From: Chloracidobacterium sp.
GTDB taxonomy: Bacteria > Acidobacteriota > Blastocatellia > Pyrinomonadales > Pyrinomonadaceae
Length of the DNA: 64,000 nucleotides
Assembly (NCBI GenBank): GCA_016716365.1
Contig: JADJWM010000003.1
Coordinates: 438,001-502,000, forward strand
Reading direction: 5' to 3'
The position numbers and the translations under genes are program-made. Below, piece by piece: positions 24,467-32,591 of the stretch. Within the stretch, counting starts at the first letter, position 1; every line of letters starts with the position of its first letter. Under the pieces are notes generated by a model. It was not told where the DNA came from, did no database searches, and saw only the letters and a list, made by a program, of their open reading frames with translations.

Positions 24467-25369
24467 ATGCGTGCAGTGGCAGCAGAGATCGGGCAAACAA
24501 AAGCGATCGGATTTCGCGAGCGGATCAGTGCGTTCGTCGAACTGACAAAACCCCGGATCGCTCTGATGCTTGTGCTTTCGTCGGCGGCCGGCTTCTATCT
24601 CGGCAGCCGCACCCCGATCGATCTCGCACTGTTCGTAAACTCGATGATCGGGATCGCGCTTCTTGCGTTCGGCGTCGCGACCTTAAATCAGTACATCGAA
24701 CGAAGGACTGACGCACTAATGAATCGTACGGCCCGGAGGCCGCTCCCTTCGGGGAGGATCTCGCCGGGCGAGGCTTTGGCGTTCGGGCTTGCCCAGTGCA
24801 TCGTGAGCCTGGTCTACTTATACGTTTTGGTCAACCCGCTCACGGCGTATCTCGGCCTTGTGGTCATCGTCGGATATGTGTTCCTTTACACGCCGTTGAA
24901 AACGAAGACTTCGGTATCGACCGCGATCGGGGCCATCCCCGGAGCGATGCCGCCTTTGATGGGGTGGACCTCTGCCGCAAACGAGGTAACGATCGGTGGC
25001 TGGGCCCTTTTCGCGATGCTATTCCTCTGGCAGTTTCCGCATTTCTTTGCTATCGCCTGGATGTACCGGGACGACTACGCTAGGGCAGGGATCAAGATGC
25101 TGCCGGTGGTCGAAGCGGACGGACGGATCACAGCCCGGCAGATCATTCTGTTTTCGGTAATGCTGGCCCCGGTCAGCCTCGCGCCGTTCTTTCTCGGTTT
25201 TGCAGGCCCTATTTTCCTGGCCGGCGCCTCTCTGCTGGCCCTTTGGTTCGTGGTCGAAAGCTACCGGGCGGCCCGTGCCCGGACGCCGCTGATGGCGCGC
25301 CGGCTCTTGCTTTGCTCTGTACTTTACTTGCCTTTGTTTCTCGCCCTCGCGGTGATCGATAGTCGTTAG
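24467..25369 (+). CDS. ctaB: Protoheme IX farnesyltransferase (haem O synthase)
   Basis: 300 aa, the usual length. This UbiA-superfamily membrane protein has the two Asp-rich motifs NQYIERRTDALMNRT and YRDDYARAG, plus ELTKPRIALMLVLSSAAGFY near the start and GAIPGAMPPLMGW in the middle. It transfers a farnesyl group to haem B to make haem O for haem-copper oxidases. Cytochrome oxidase subunit III starts 4 bp downstream, so the genes are likely co-translated. Confidence 0.95.
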   Translation: MRAVAAEIGQTKAIGFRERISAFVELTKPRIALMLVLSSAAGFYLGSRTPIDLALFVNSMIGIALLAFGVATLNQYIERRTDALMNRTARRPLPSGRISPGEALAFGLAQCIVSLVYLYVLVNPLTAYLGLVVIVGYVFLYTPLKTKTSVSTAIGAIPGAMPPLMGWTSAANEVTIGGWALFAMLFLWQFPHFFAIAWMYRDDYARAGIKMLPVVEADGRITARQIILFSVMLAPVSLAPFFLGFAGPIFLAGASLLALWFVVESYRAARARTPLMARRLLLCSVLYLPLFLALAVIDSR

Positions 25370-25373
25370 AAGG

Positions 25374-26099
25374 ATGGATATCGGAACGGTCGAAACGGTA
25401 GACGAACCCTTAAAGAGGAGAAAAGCAGCGGTCCGGTCGTTCTCGTCATCGAGGGGTTCCGGCAGCGGCGGGAACGACGGCCCCGGTGACGATGGTCACG
25501 ACCGATCAAATTTTTCCGACGAAGATGAGGTCTCCGACGCCCCCACGATAGACAAATCGAAATACATCTCATGGTTCCTGATGATCGCGGTCGGAATGAC
25601 ATTCGCCGGTCTTCTCGGAGCCTATCTGATGATCGCAACGACCAAAGCTGCCGAATGGAAGCCGTTTGCCCTGCCGCTTCAGGTCTGGATCAGCACCGTG
25701 ATCATCGCGCTCAGCAGCGTGACCTACGTGATCGCGAAGAGGTTCATCGATTCCGCGTCGCTCACCACGGCCAGAACATGGCTGATCGTCACGACGGTTC
25801 TGGGTGCCTCCTTCATTTCGTCGCAATTCCTCGTTTGGCTCGATCTCGTTAATCGGGGCTTCTATATGGCAGGGAACCCGTACGCGGGCTTCTTTTATAT
25901 CCTGACCGCCGCCCACCTTGTCCACGTAGCAGGTGGGATCGCTGCATTGGGAGCTATCCTTTTACGGATCTGGCAGCCGGCAACGGACGAGCATAGCCTT
26001 ACACGCTACCGCGATCTTGCACGGTCCGTCGGCTGGTACTGGCACTTCATGGGATTTCTCTGGGTGGTCCTGTTTGGGATGCTCGGCTTTTGGAAGTAA
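25374..26099 (+). CDS. ctaE: Cytochrome c oxidase subunit III
   Basis: 241 aa. A charged, Gly/Asp-rich cytoplasmic extension of about 60 residues precedes five membrane helices. Diagnostic stretches are TFAGLLGAYLMIATTKAAEW, GFFYILTAAHLVHVAGGIAA and the ending WYWHFMGFLWVVLFGMLGFW. It is a structural subunit of the aa3-type terminal oxidase. Subunits I and II are not in this window, so the oxidase genes are dispersed or lie elsewhere. A DUF420 gene follows after 16 bp. Confidence 0.93.
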   Translation: MDIGTVETVDEPLKRRKAAVRSFSSSRGSGSGGNDGPGDDGHDRSNFSDEDEVSDAPTIDKSKYISWFLMIAVGMTFAGLLGAYLMIATTKAAEWKPFALPLQVWISTVIIALSSVTYVIAKRFIDSASLTTARTWLIVTTVLGASFISSQFLVWLDLVNRGFYMAGNPYAGFFYILTAAHLVHVAGGIAALGAILLRIWQPATDEHSLTRYRDLARSVGWYWHFMGFLWVVLFGMLGFWK

Positions 26100-26115
26100 G
26101 TTCGATCTGAAAGAT

Positions 26116-26565
26116 ATGGAGCTGCTCAAGATCTTTCCGCATCTTAACGCGGGCCTGAATGCCTTGAGCGGCATGTTTCTTCTATTCGGTATCGTCTTCA
26201 TTCTCAGGAAAAAGGTCGCCGTTCACAGGCTATGCATGCTTTCAGCGAGTTCGATCTCGGCCGTTTTCCTGGTCTCTTACGTCACTCATCACATCATCCG
26301 GACGTCGATATTCGGCCTTGGGCCGACTCGTTTCACCGGAGAAGGCCTCGCCCGGCCGGTCTATTTCACCATTCTGACCTCTCATACGGTACTGGCCGCC
26401 GCCGTGGCCCCATTTATACTGATCACGCTCTGGCGAGCTCTTAAAGGCCGTTTCGACGCTCACCGCCGATTGGCCCGATTGGTCTATCCAATTTGGCTCT
26501 ATGTTTCACTTACTGGCGTGGCGGTTTATCTTATGCTTTATCATTTTTTCCCCGCCCAGCCCTGA
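26116..26565 (+). CDS. DUF420 membrane protein (CtaM-like oxidase assembly factor)
   Basis: 149 aa from the ATG at 26116, with four hydrophobic segments. FPHLNAGLNALSGMFLLFGI, HRLCMLSASSISAVFLVSYV and SHTVLAAAVAPFILITLWRA carry the scattered His residues conserved in the DUF420 family, some of which (CtaM) are needed for haem-copper oxidase maturation. Its place directly after ctaB and ctaE supports an oxidase-assembly role. The precise step is unknown. Confidence 0.85.
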   Translation: MELLKIFPHLNAGLNALSGMFLLFGIVFILRKKVAVHRLCMLSASSISAVFLVSYVTHHIIRTSIFGLGPTRFTGEGLARPVYFTILTSHTVLAAAVAPFILITLWRALKGRFDAHRRLARLVYPIWLYVSLTGVAVYLMLYHFFPAQP

Positions 26566-26579
26566 TTTTCAGTTTTCTC

Positions 26580-26609
26580 TTGTCAACCATTTTCCGTTTG
26601 TGGTAATCT
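26580..26609 (+). promoter_or_regulatory. Candidate promoter of the c-di-AMP riboswitch RNA
   Basis: TTGTCA (26580-26585) and a weaker TAATCT (26604-26609) are 18 bp apart. The expected start near 26616 falls just ahead of the first aptamer stem, which fits an independent transcript rather than read-through from the DUF420 gene. Confidence 0.45.
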
Positions 26610-26624
26610 AACGGATGTTGAAAA

Positions 26625-26775
26625 GTTGATCACCGAAGCCTTGAGGATCTTCCAAAAGGCGCGGGGGAACCATCAGGACACCGAAATTCGGCCGTCCCGG
26701 GGGGCGAAGCGGGACCAGAACCGCGGGGATAATCTTTCGTTCCTAGCCCGGCAGCTAACCTCGTAGGTGTTGCAA
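26625..26775 (+). ncRNA. c-di-AMP riboswitch (ydaO-yuaA type), apparently without a downstream gene
   Basis: Conserved ydaO aptamer blocks occur in order: CACCGAAGCC (26631), GCGGGGGAACCA (26661), CGCGGGGATAATC (26722) and CCCGGCAGCTAACCTCGTAG (26747-26766). The 5' CACC can pair with GGTG at 26766-26769 to close the outer stem. These blocks match the order and spacing known from experimentally studied c-di-AMP riboswitches. Downstream there is about 100 nt without a start codon and Shine-Dalgarno, then a terminator at 26875, then the convergent M1 peptidase gene. No plus-strand gene follows, so the RNA looks orphaned. Confidence 0.75.
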
Positions 26776-26874
26776 AGAAGTGACAGCAATCAGGCCTTGA
26801 ATAAGTCGCGATTTGTGTGTGCTTCGCTTACTGCTTTCTCAACATTTCAAGCAGACATCCGGTCTTCTCAAAGG

Positions 26875-26905
26875 AAAAAGTTCCGCTTCTCACGCGGAAC
26901 TTTTT
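26875..26905. terminator. Bidirectional terminator between riboswitch RNA and M1 peptidase gene
   Basis: A 12-bp perfect stem (AAAAAGTTCCGC, 26875-26886, with GCGGAACTTTTT, 26894-26905) surrounds a 7-nt loop. T runs are present in both directions, so it can stop the riboswitch transcript (+) and the M1/S9 peptidase transcript (-). Confidence 0.9.
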
Positions 26906-26935
26906 CTATGTCCTTAATTATCAATAAGTTAAAGT

Positions 26936-28642
26936 TTAACGAGGCGCCGGCCCCGCAACGATCCTTACCGATTTGACCGGGATCTTCTCGTTCTTGTCGA
27001 CGACGATCTTTGACGGCCGGGCCGGCACCTTATAACGGAAGGTCTTGATACGGGTGTCCACCTCGGCCTTTTCCCTGACGGTCCCCCGCGGCGTCTGGAT
27101 CTCAATATCTAGAGGCAGCTTGAAGGCAGCGGGCGTAAAGCGTTCCTGGCGTTGGGTTTGCGTGATCGTCACGGTAAGCGTTCGAGAAGCTGCTGCATAC
27201 GTGTGTCGGACGGTTAATTTGGGAGCGCCCAGGCCATAGACCCATTGATCGAAAAACCAGCCAAGGTCCTGGCCCGACGATTCTTCCATCGCTTTTTTAA
27301 GATCGTTGGTTTCGACACTCCCGTACTTGTGGCGGTTTAGGTAAACGTTCACCCCTTTCCAGAAAGCTTCCTCACCGACCTGCTCGCGGAGCGTGTGAAG
27401 CACGGCCCCACCCTTGTTATAAGTGGTGCCAGCCCGGTCAAAAAGCGCATCCACGTCCGCCGCGTTCCGGTTGAAAAGGCCGTGTCGCTTCGTGTTTACC
27501 GCGTCCTCGGCCAGAAATCGCTCAGCGTCGTTCATAACCTTGAAAATGTAGGCCTCACGTCCATAGAGCCTTTCCCGCGATACCGCCTCAAGAAACGTCG
27601 CGAAACCTTCATTCAGCCAAAGTTCGGCCCAATTCTTACACGTTACAAGGTTTCCGAACCATGAGTGAGCAAGCTCGTGTGAAACGAGGTCTTCAACCCC
27701 TCCGCCGAACAAAGGGTTTCCGGCAAGGAAGATCTCGCTGTCAGCCATCGTCGTGGCGGTTATGTTTTCCATCCCGCCGAAAGAGAATGATGCAACGATC
27801 GTTTGATCATATTTTACGAACGGATAATCGATCTTAGTTATATCTTCGAATATCCTGAACATCTCCTTTGTCTTTCCGTAGGCCTTTGGAACGATCGACT
27901 CGGTTCCCGGGTAAACATAGTACCCGAGCGGGATCTCCTTGTATTTTTCATCGATACGGACGTATCCGCCGACAACGAAAGAAACGAGATAGGTCGGGAA
28001 CGGCACGTCCATCCGAAAGTGATGGGTCGACGTCCCGTCCGAGTTGTCGGTCTTATTAACGAGCGCGCCGTTGCCGATCACGCTATCGCCTTTTTTCGCC
28101 GTAATGAACTGCTCGGCTGTTGCCTTATCGCTCGGAAAATCGAAGGACGGGAACCAATAACGAGCTTCTTCCGGTTCGCCCTGCGTCCAGATCTGGGCCG
28201 AATGGCCGGGAAAACCTTCCGATGCCTTCCTTTCGGCAACGAAATAGATGCCCTTCTTTGGCGTCGCTGTATATTTGAACCGGACCGCGACCGTTTCTCC
28301 CGCCGAGTATTCCCGGTCCAGATCGACGATCACGCTCTTACCCTGGGTCTTGAACGTAAGCGGGATATCACCCCCTTCAAGAGCAACCGACGAATAGGAA
28401 ATGCCGATAGAATCAAGTACGACTTGCTTGTATCCGTCCTTCAGCGGCTTCAACCTGACGGTCGTATCGCCGAATACCTGCTTTTTTGCCTGGTCAAAGC
28501 TGACGCGGATCACGTAATGCTGGACATCGTAATCGGACGAACGATTGAAGTCAGGCCGTGCCGTTTGGCCGGGCACCGGCAGGACAAAAAATGAGAGGGC
28601 CGCGATGAAGACGGCGATCTTAAGGTTAATTCTATTTTGCAT
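26936..28642 (-). CDS. M1 family metallopeptidase (aminopeptidase N-like), secreted
   Basis: 568 aa with a signal peptide (about 1-26). The M1 core contains the substrate-binding loop FGGMENITAT and the zinc site HELAHSWFGN with the third ligand Glu in LNEGFATF. The DKATAEQF region is that of the N-terminal beta domain. It is shorter than E. coli PepN (870 aa) and lacks the large C-terminal helical domain, like leukotriene-A4-hydrolase-sized members. It should remove N-terminal residues from peptides in the periplasm or outside. Its ATG overlaps the S9 peptidase stop (TGATG), so the two are translationally coupled. Confidence 0.93.
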   Translation of the reverse strand: MQNRINLKIAVFIAALSFFVLPVPGQTARPDFNRSSDYDVQHYVIRVSFDQAKKQVFGDTTVRLKPLKDGYKQVVLDSIGISYSSVALEGGDIPLTFKTQGKSVIVDLDREYSAGETVAVRFKYTATPKKGIYFVAERKASEGFPGHSAQIWTQGEPEEARYWFPSFDFPSDKATAEQFITAKKGDSVIGNGALVNKTDNSDGTSTHHFRMDVPFPTYLVSFVVGGYVRIDEKYKEIPLGYYVYPGTESIVPKAYGKTKEMFRIFEDITKIDYPFVKYDQTIVASFSFGGMENITATTMADSEIFLAGNPLFGGGVEDLVSHELAHSWFGNLVTCKNWAELWLNEGFATFLEAVSRERLYGREAYIFKVMNDAERFLAEDAVNTKRHGLFNRNAADVDALFDRAGTTYNKGGAVLHTLREQVGEEAFWKGVNVYLNRHKYGSVETNDLKKAMEESSGQDLGWFFDQWVYGLGAPKLTVRHTYAAASRTLTVTITQTQRQERFTPAAFKLPLDIEIQTPRGTVREKAEVDTRIKTFRYKVPARPSKIVVDKNEKIPVKSVRIVAGPAPR

Positions 28643-30690
28643 CAGGATTGTTTCAGGAACCGGTCAAGCCATCCGATGACATTCGAAAACCAAAGTTCCG
28701 AATTCTGGGGCTTCAGTATCCAATGACCCTCATCTGGGTAAATTATCAGCTTCGATGGAACGTTCTTGAGTTGGAGCGCGGTGAAGAGCTGCAGGCTCTG
28801 ATCGACCGGGACACGATAATCAAGCTCCCCTGCTGTTACGAGCGTTGGAGTTGAAAAGTTATTAGCGAATTTATGCGGAGACCAGCGGCTGTACATGAGC
28901 GGGTTCTCCCATGGCATTCCTTTGAACTCCCAATTCACGAAAAAGATCTCCTCGGTCGCTGCGGCCATGCTTTCGAGATTGTAAATTCCCGCATGCGAAA
29001 CAAACGCCTTGAACCGGAAGCGCGGGTCATTATTGTGCCCGATCATCCAGTTCACCATGTATCCGCCGTAACTGGCCCCGGCGGCGCCAATGCGGTTCCG
29101 ATCGATATAAGGGCGCTTCAGGACCTCGGCAATGCCGTTCTTGATGTCGACAAAAACTCTGCCGCCCCAATCGCCGGAGATCTCATTGATGAATTTCTGC
29201 CCGTATCCCGTCGAACCCCTTGGGTTCGGCATGAAGACGATGTAACCGGCGTTGGCGAAGATCTGCGGGTTCCAGCGGTAGCCCCAGTTGTCATTCCAGG
29301 CACTTTGCGGACCACCATGGACCAGCACCAGCAGGGGATACTTGCGTGCCGGGTCAAAATTCACTGGCTTAAGGAGAAAGCCGTGGATAGGTGCCTGGAG
29401 CGCCCCGCGCCACGTAAGCTCTTCGGGCCGAGGCAGGTCAACGTCTGCCCGGGTCTTGCTTAGGGAACGGATCGAAACACCTTGAAGCGACGCCGAGAAC
29501 ACTTCCGCCGGGGCCGACATCGAGCTTGTCAGAAAAACGATGGTTCTCCCATCCGGCGTCAGGTTTATGTTGGTGATGAACGGAAATGCCGCCAGGTACG
29601 GCTCGACCTGCTTGACGTGCGTGGCGATCCTTTGCCGGAAGTCCGGTTCCAACGGAACAGAATAGACCTGTGACCGGCCGCGGGCGACGGCTGTAAAATA
29701 GACCGTTTTGTTGTCAGAGGTGACGGTGACATCGTCCGCTTGCAGGTCGAAGCCCCGCGTCAGCTCGACCGCCTCGCCCGTTCGGCGGTCGTATCTCATG
29801 ATCCGCCAGCGGTCTGCCTCGAAGGTCGCGGTTGCCTGAGACCGGAAAAGTATGTACTTACCGTCGGACGTGTACATCGCCGATACGTCATATCCGCGAT
29901 TGGCCGCGGTAATATTCTTCGCCTCGCCGCCTCGAAGGGGAAGCAGGTAAATGTCGCTATTTGTCGAGGTCGCCTCCACCTTGTCAGGGTTGCGCAGATA
30001 GGCGATCTCCGTCCCGTCTGGCGAGAACGCATAATCCTGGCCGGTCGAGGCCGAATACGGCGGTGAATCGAAGTCGCCCGGGGTAAGGTCGCGTGCCACC
30101 CCGCCGTCGCTCGGAATGACAAAGACATGGCTTCGCTTCCGGTCACGCCATTCGTTCCAGTGTTTGAACAAGAGGCGTTCGGCAATTTTCGCCTTGACCT
30201 TGCTGGCTTCGACCTTTGCATCCTCTGCCCGATTACACGCGTCCGAATCACATTCGGGATAGACGTCCGAGACAAACGCGATCCAGCGGCCATCCGGTGA
30301 CCAGACGGGATTTGCCGTGCCCGTCGAGATCCGCGTGATCTGTTTCGTATCGTCGCCGTCCGGGTCCATCGTCCAGATCTGCCCACCGGTCACATACGCG
30401 ACCTTCTTGCCGTCAGGCGACCATCGGGGCGACGAATGCGACGAATTGCCGCGTGTGACCTGCCGCTGATTCGAACCGTCGAGATTCACGGAATAAATAT
30501 GCGTCAGGGTCCGATTATCGGCTTTGCTGACTACGCCGACCGTGTAGAGGACGGTCCGGCCGTTGGGCGAGAGCTGCGGATCGCCGACGCGCCGCAGATT
30601 GACCATCTGATCGAAAGTGAATCCGGATTGGGCGATCACCGCCATCCCGGCCGCACAAAGGACGATCACCTGCAAAAGAAGTCTTTTCAT
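28642..30690 (-). CDS. S9 family peptidase (prolyl oligopeptidase/acylaminoacyl peptidase type), secreted
   Basis: About 682 aa from the ATG at 30690, where MKRLLLQVIVLCAAGMAVIA is a good signal peptide; an upstream in-frame start would put extra residues before it. The N-terminal half is a WD40-like (PD40) propeller with repeated LSPNGR, WSPDGK and FSPDGT units. The C-terminal alpha/beta-hydrolase has the nucleophile in GAAGASYGGYMVNW, an Asp in TAGELDYRVP and His in DEGHW. It should cleave short peptides. It is first in an operon with the M1 peptidase, and the two could degrade peptides stepwise. Confidence 0.93.
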   Translation of the reverse strand: MKRLLLQVIVLCAAGMAVIAQSGFTFDQMVNLRRVGDPQLSPNGRTVLYTVGVVSKADNRTLTHIYSVNLDGSNQRQVTRGNSSHSSPRWSPDGKKVAYVTGGQIWTMDPDGDDTKQITRISTGTANPVWSPDGRWIAFVSDVYPECDSDACNRAEDAKVEASKVKAKIAERLLFKHWNEWRDRKRSHVFVIPSDGGVARDLTPGDFDSPPYSASTGQDYAFSPDGTEIAYLRNPDKVEATSTNSDIYLLPLRGGEAKNITAANRGYDVSAMYTSDGKYILFRSQATATFEADRWRIMRYDRRTGEAVELTRGFDLQADDVTVTSDNKTVYFTAVARGRSQVYSVPLEPDFRQRIATHVKQVEPYLAAFPFITNINLTPDGRTIVFLTSSMSAPAEVFSASLQGVSIRSLSKTRADVDLPRPEELTWRGALQAPIHGFLLKPVNFDPARKYPLLVLVHGGPQSAWNDNWGYRWNPQIFANAGYIVFMPNPRGSTGYGQKFINEISGDWGGRVFVDIKNGIAEVLKRPYIDRNRIGAAGASYGGYMVNWMIGHNNDPRFRFKAFVSHAGIYNLESMAAATEEIFFVNWEFKGMPWENPLMYSRWSPHKFANNFSTPTLVTAGELDYRVPVDQSLQLFTALQLKNVPSKLIIYPDEGHWILKPQNSELWFSNVIGWLDRFLKQS

Positions 30691-30834
30691 GTTCTTTAGA
30701 TCGCAAACCACGCTTTTTTTGAAGTAAGTAGAGCTAAACTTTATTATCGCATAAGTCCCGCCGCCAGGCGCCACCATTGCCGCCGATACCGCGTGATTTT
30801 ACCGCCGGAGGATGAAGCAGTTAGAATTCAGTAT

Positions 30835-32262
30835 ATGAAGGTGATCTCCGCTCTCGTTTTGTCAGCATCCTTGATCGTAAACCTGACCGCTCAGCAAGCC
30901 GGCCTTGCCTCCGCGATCTATTCGGAACGGACACTTACGCAGCTTCGCTCCATCCAGGAAGCTGCACTGAAGAGTGATTACGCGCTCAAGCAAACTTCCT
31001 TTTTAACAAACAATATCGGCCCTCGGCTGACCGGCTCGCCGCAGGCCCAGCGGGCTGTCGACTATGTCGCCGACGAAATGCGGAAGCTGGGACTCGAGGT
31101 CAGGCTTCAGAAATTGACCGTTCCGCATTGGGTACGCGGGACCGAGACCGGCGAGCTTGTCGAGTTTCCGGGAGTGGCGGCCGGCACGAAACAGAATGTC
31201 GTCCTTACTGCACTCGGCGGCAGCATCGCGACGCCCGAGACCGGCCTGACCGCCGAAGTCGTCGTTGTGGACGGGGTCGCCGAACTGGCCGCGTTGGGCC
31301 GGGAACGTGTCCAGGGCAAGATCGTACTTTTTAACGGCAAGTTCGACTCGGAATTGGCAGCATCCGGGTTCGGCATCCAGGCCTATGGCCAGGCAGTCGC
31401 GGTCCGCAGCGAGGGCCCGGCCGCGGCCGGCCGAATGGGAGCTGCCGCCGCAGTTATCCGCTCGACCGGAGGCGCAAGAAATCGGCTCGCCCACACGGGC
31501 GGAATGCGGTACCGCCCGGATGTTCCGAAAATACCAGCGGCCGCCGTCTCTTTTGAAGACGCCGAAATGATCGCGGCCCTGGCCGCCCAGGGAACGGTGA
31601 AGATGCGGCTGGTCCTGACGCCGAAAACGCTTCCGGACACGACCAGCTACAACGTGATCGCCGATCTGAAGGGAAGTGAATTGCCTGACGAGGTCGTGAT
31701 CGTATCCGGGCACCTTGATTCGTGGGACCTCGGCACGGGGGCCCTGGATGATGCGGTCGGTGTCGCCGTTTCGATGCAGGTTCCGTTTATTCTGAAGTCG
31801 CTGGATCTCACGCCGAAAAGGACGATCCGCGTGATCGCGTATATGAACGAAGAGAACGGGCTTGTCGGCGGCACCGAATACGCACGCGAACAGGCACCGA
31901 ATATCGGCAAGCACTTCGCCGCGATCGAAAGCGATCTCGGTGCGTCGCACCCGGTCGGGATACTATTTGCCGGGAAGGCGGATATTGCCAATTTCCTTGC
32001 TCCGATAACGAACGTCCTAAGTAAGCAGGGTGCGCGGATCGTGCAGCAGCAAGGCGGCGTGGGCGCGGATATCGGCCCGCTTACACAACAGGGCGTTCCG
32101 TCGTTTGCGCCGTTCTTCGATACGCGGACCTATTTCGATTATCACCATACGGCTGCAGACACCTTTGACAAAGTGGACCCCAAGCACCTTGCCGAGGTCG
32201 GATCGCTGATGGCGGTTTTGGCATACGGCCTCGCCAATGCCGAAAAGCCGCTCCCGCGTTGA
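30835..32262 (+). CDS. M28 family zinc peptidase with PA domain, secreted
   Basis: About 475 aa from the ATG at 30835, which starts a clear signal peptide (MKVISALVLSASLIVNLTAQ); an in-frame start at 30793 would bury it. A PA (protease-associated) insert occupies about 110-260. Zinc ligands are visible as SGHLDSWDLGTGALDDAVG (His, bridging Asp), NEENG (catalytic Glu and ligand Glu), ESDLGA (Asp) and DYHHTAADT (His). Members are exopeptidases such as glutamate carboxypeptidase and aminopeptidase Q. It is divergent from the S9/M1 pair and fits a peptide-scavenging set. Confidence 0.93.
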   Translation: MKVISALVLSASLIVNLTAQQAGLASAIYSERTLTQLRSIQEAALKSDYALKQTSFLTNNIGPRLTGSPQAQRAVDYVADEMRKLGLEVRLQKLTVPHWVRGTETGELVEFPGVAAGTKQNVVLTALGGSIATPETGLTAEVVVVDGVAELAALGRERVQGKIVLFNGKFDSELAASGFGIQAYGQAVAVRSEGPAAAGRMGAAAAVIRSTGGARNRLAHTGGMRYRPDVPKIPAAAVSFEDAEMIAALAAQGTVKMRLVLTPKTLPDTTSYNVIADLKGSELPDEVVIVSGHLDSWDLGTGALDDAVGVAVSMQVPFILKSLDLTPKRTIRVIAYMNEENGLVGGTEYAREQAPNIGKHFAAIESDLGASHPVGILFAGKADIANFLAPITNVLSKQGARIVQQQGGVGADIGPLTQQGVPSFAPFFDTRTYFDYHHTAADTFDKVDPKHLAEVGSLMAVLAYGLANAEKPLPR

Positions 32263-32366
32263 TCGGCCAGGCGTCACGATGCCGTCAACCACATAGCCCA
32301 AATTGCCAAGGCCGCCACGGGTTGTTAGATTTGGAACTAGAAATAGTTTTGCTGGAGATCAAATAA

Positions 32367-32531
32367 ATGAACAGGCCGCCGCCATACTTTCCGCAGAATC
32401 AATTATCACCGCCTGACGAGGGCCGATACCGAAAGTTCAAGCTTATCGTGGCGGGACTTGTTATCGCTCTGATCGTCATCGTTTCAGGAATTGCCTACGG
32501 GGCCTACTATTTGATATCGAGCCTCTTCTAA
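32367..32531 (+). CDS. 54-aa single-pass membrane protein of unknown function
   Basis: The ORF starts with ATG at 32367, 10 nt after a Shine-Dalgarno-like GGAG. It encodes a Pro-rich N-terminus (MNRPPPYFPQNQLSPPDEG), a basic RYRKFK patch and one membrane helix (LIVAGLVIALIVIVSGIAYG). The basic patch before the helix suggests an inside N-terminus. It sits between the M28 gene and a terminator. No family is recognised. Confidence 0.55.
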   Translation: MNRPPPYFPQNQLSPPDEGRYRKFKLIVAGLVIALIVIVSGIAYGAYYLISSLF

Positions 32532-32536
32532 AACCA

Positions 32537-32571
32537 AGAGGGCCCGCCAGATCACGCCGACGAGCCCTCTT
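32537..32571. terminator. Hairpin between convergent genes, possible terminator
   Basis: AGAGGGC (32537-32543) pairs with GCCCTCT (32564-32570) around a 20-nt loop. T-richness is weak on the plus side and better on the minus side (TTGGTTTT). It lies between the small membrane gene and the minus-strand S41 peptidase gene. Confidence 0.4.
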
Positions 32572-32591
32572 TACTCTATAAGTCCCTAACC

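Noticed and set aside
26767..26976. 69-aa open frame after the riboswitch
   Set aside because: It starts within the aptamer 3' strand at a non-ATG codon, has no ribosome-binding site, and runs through the terminator into the 3' end of the M1 peptidase gene.
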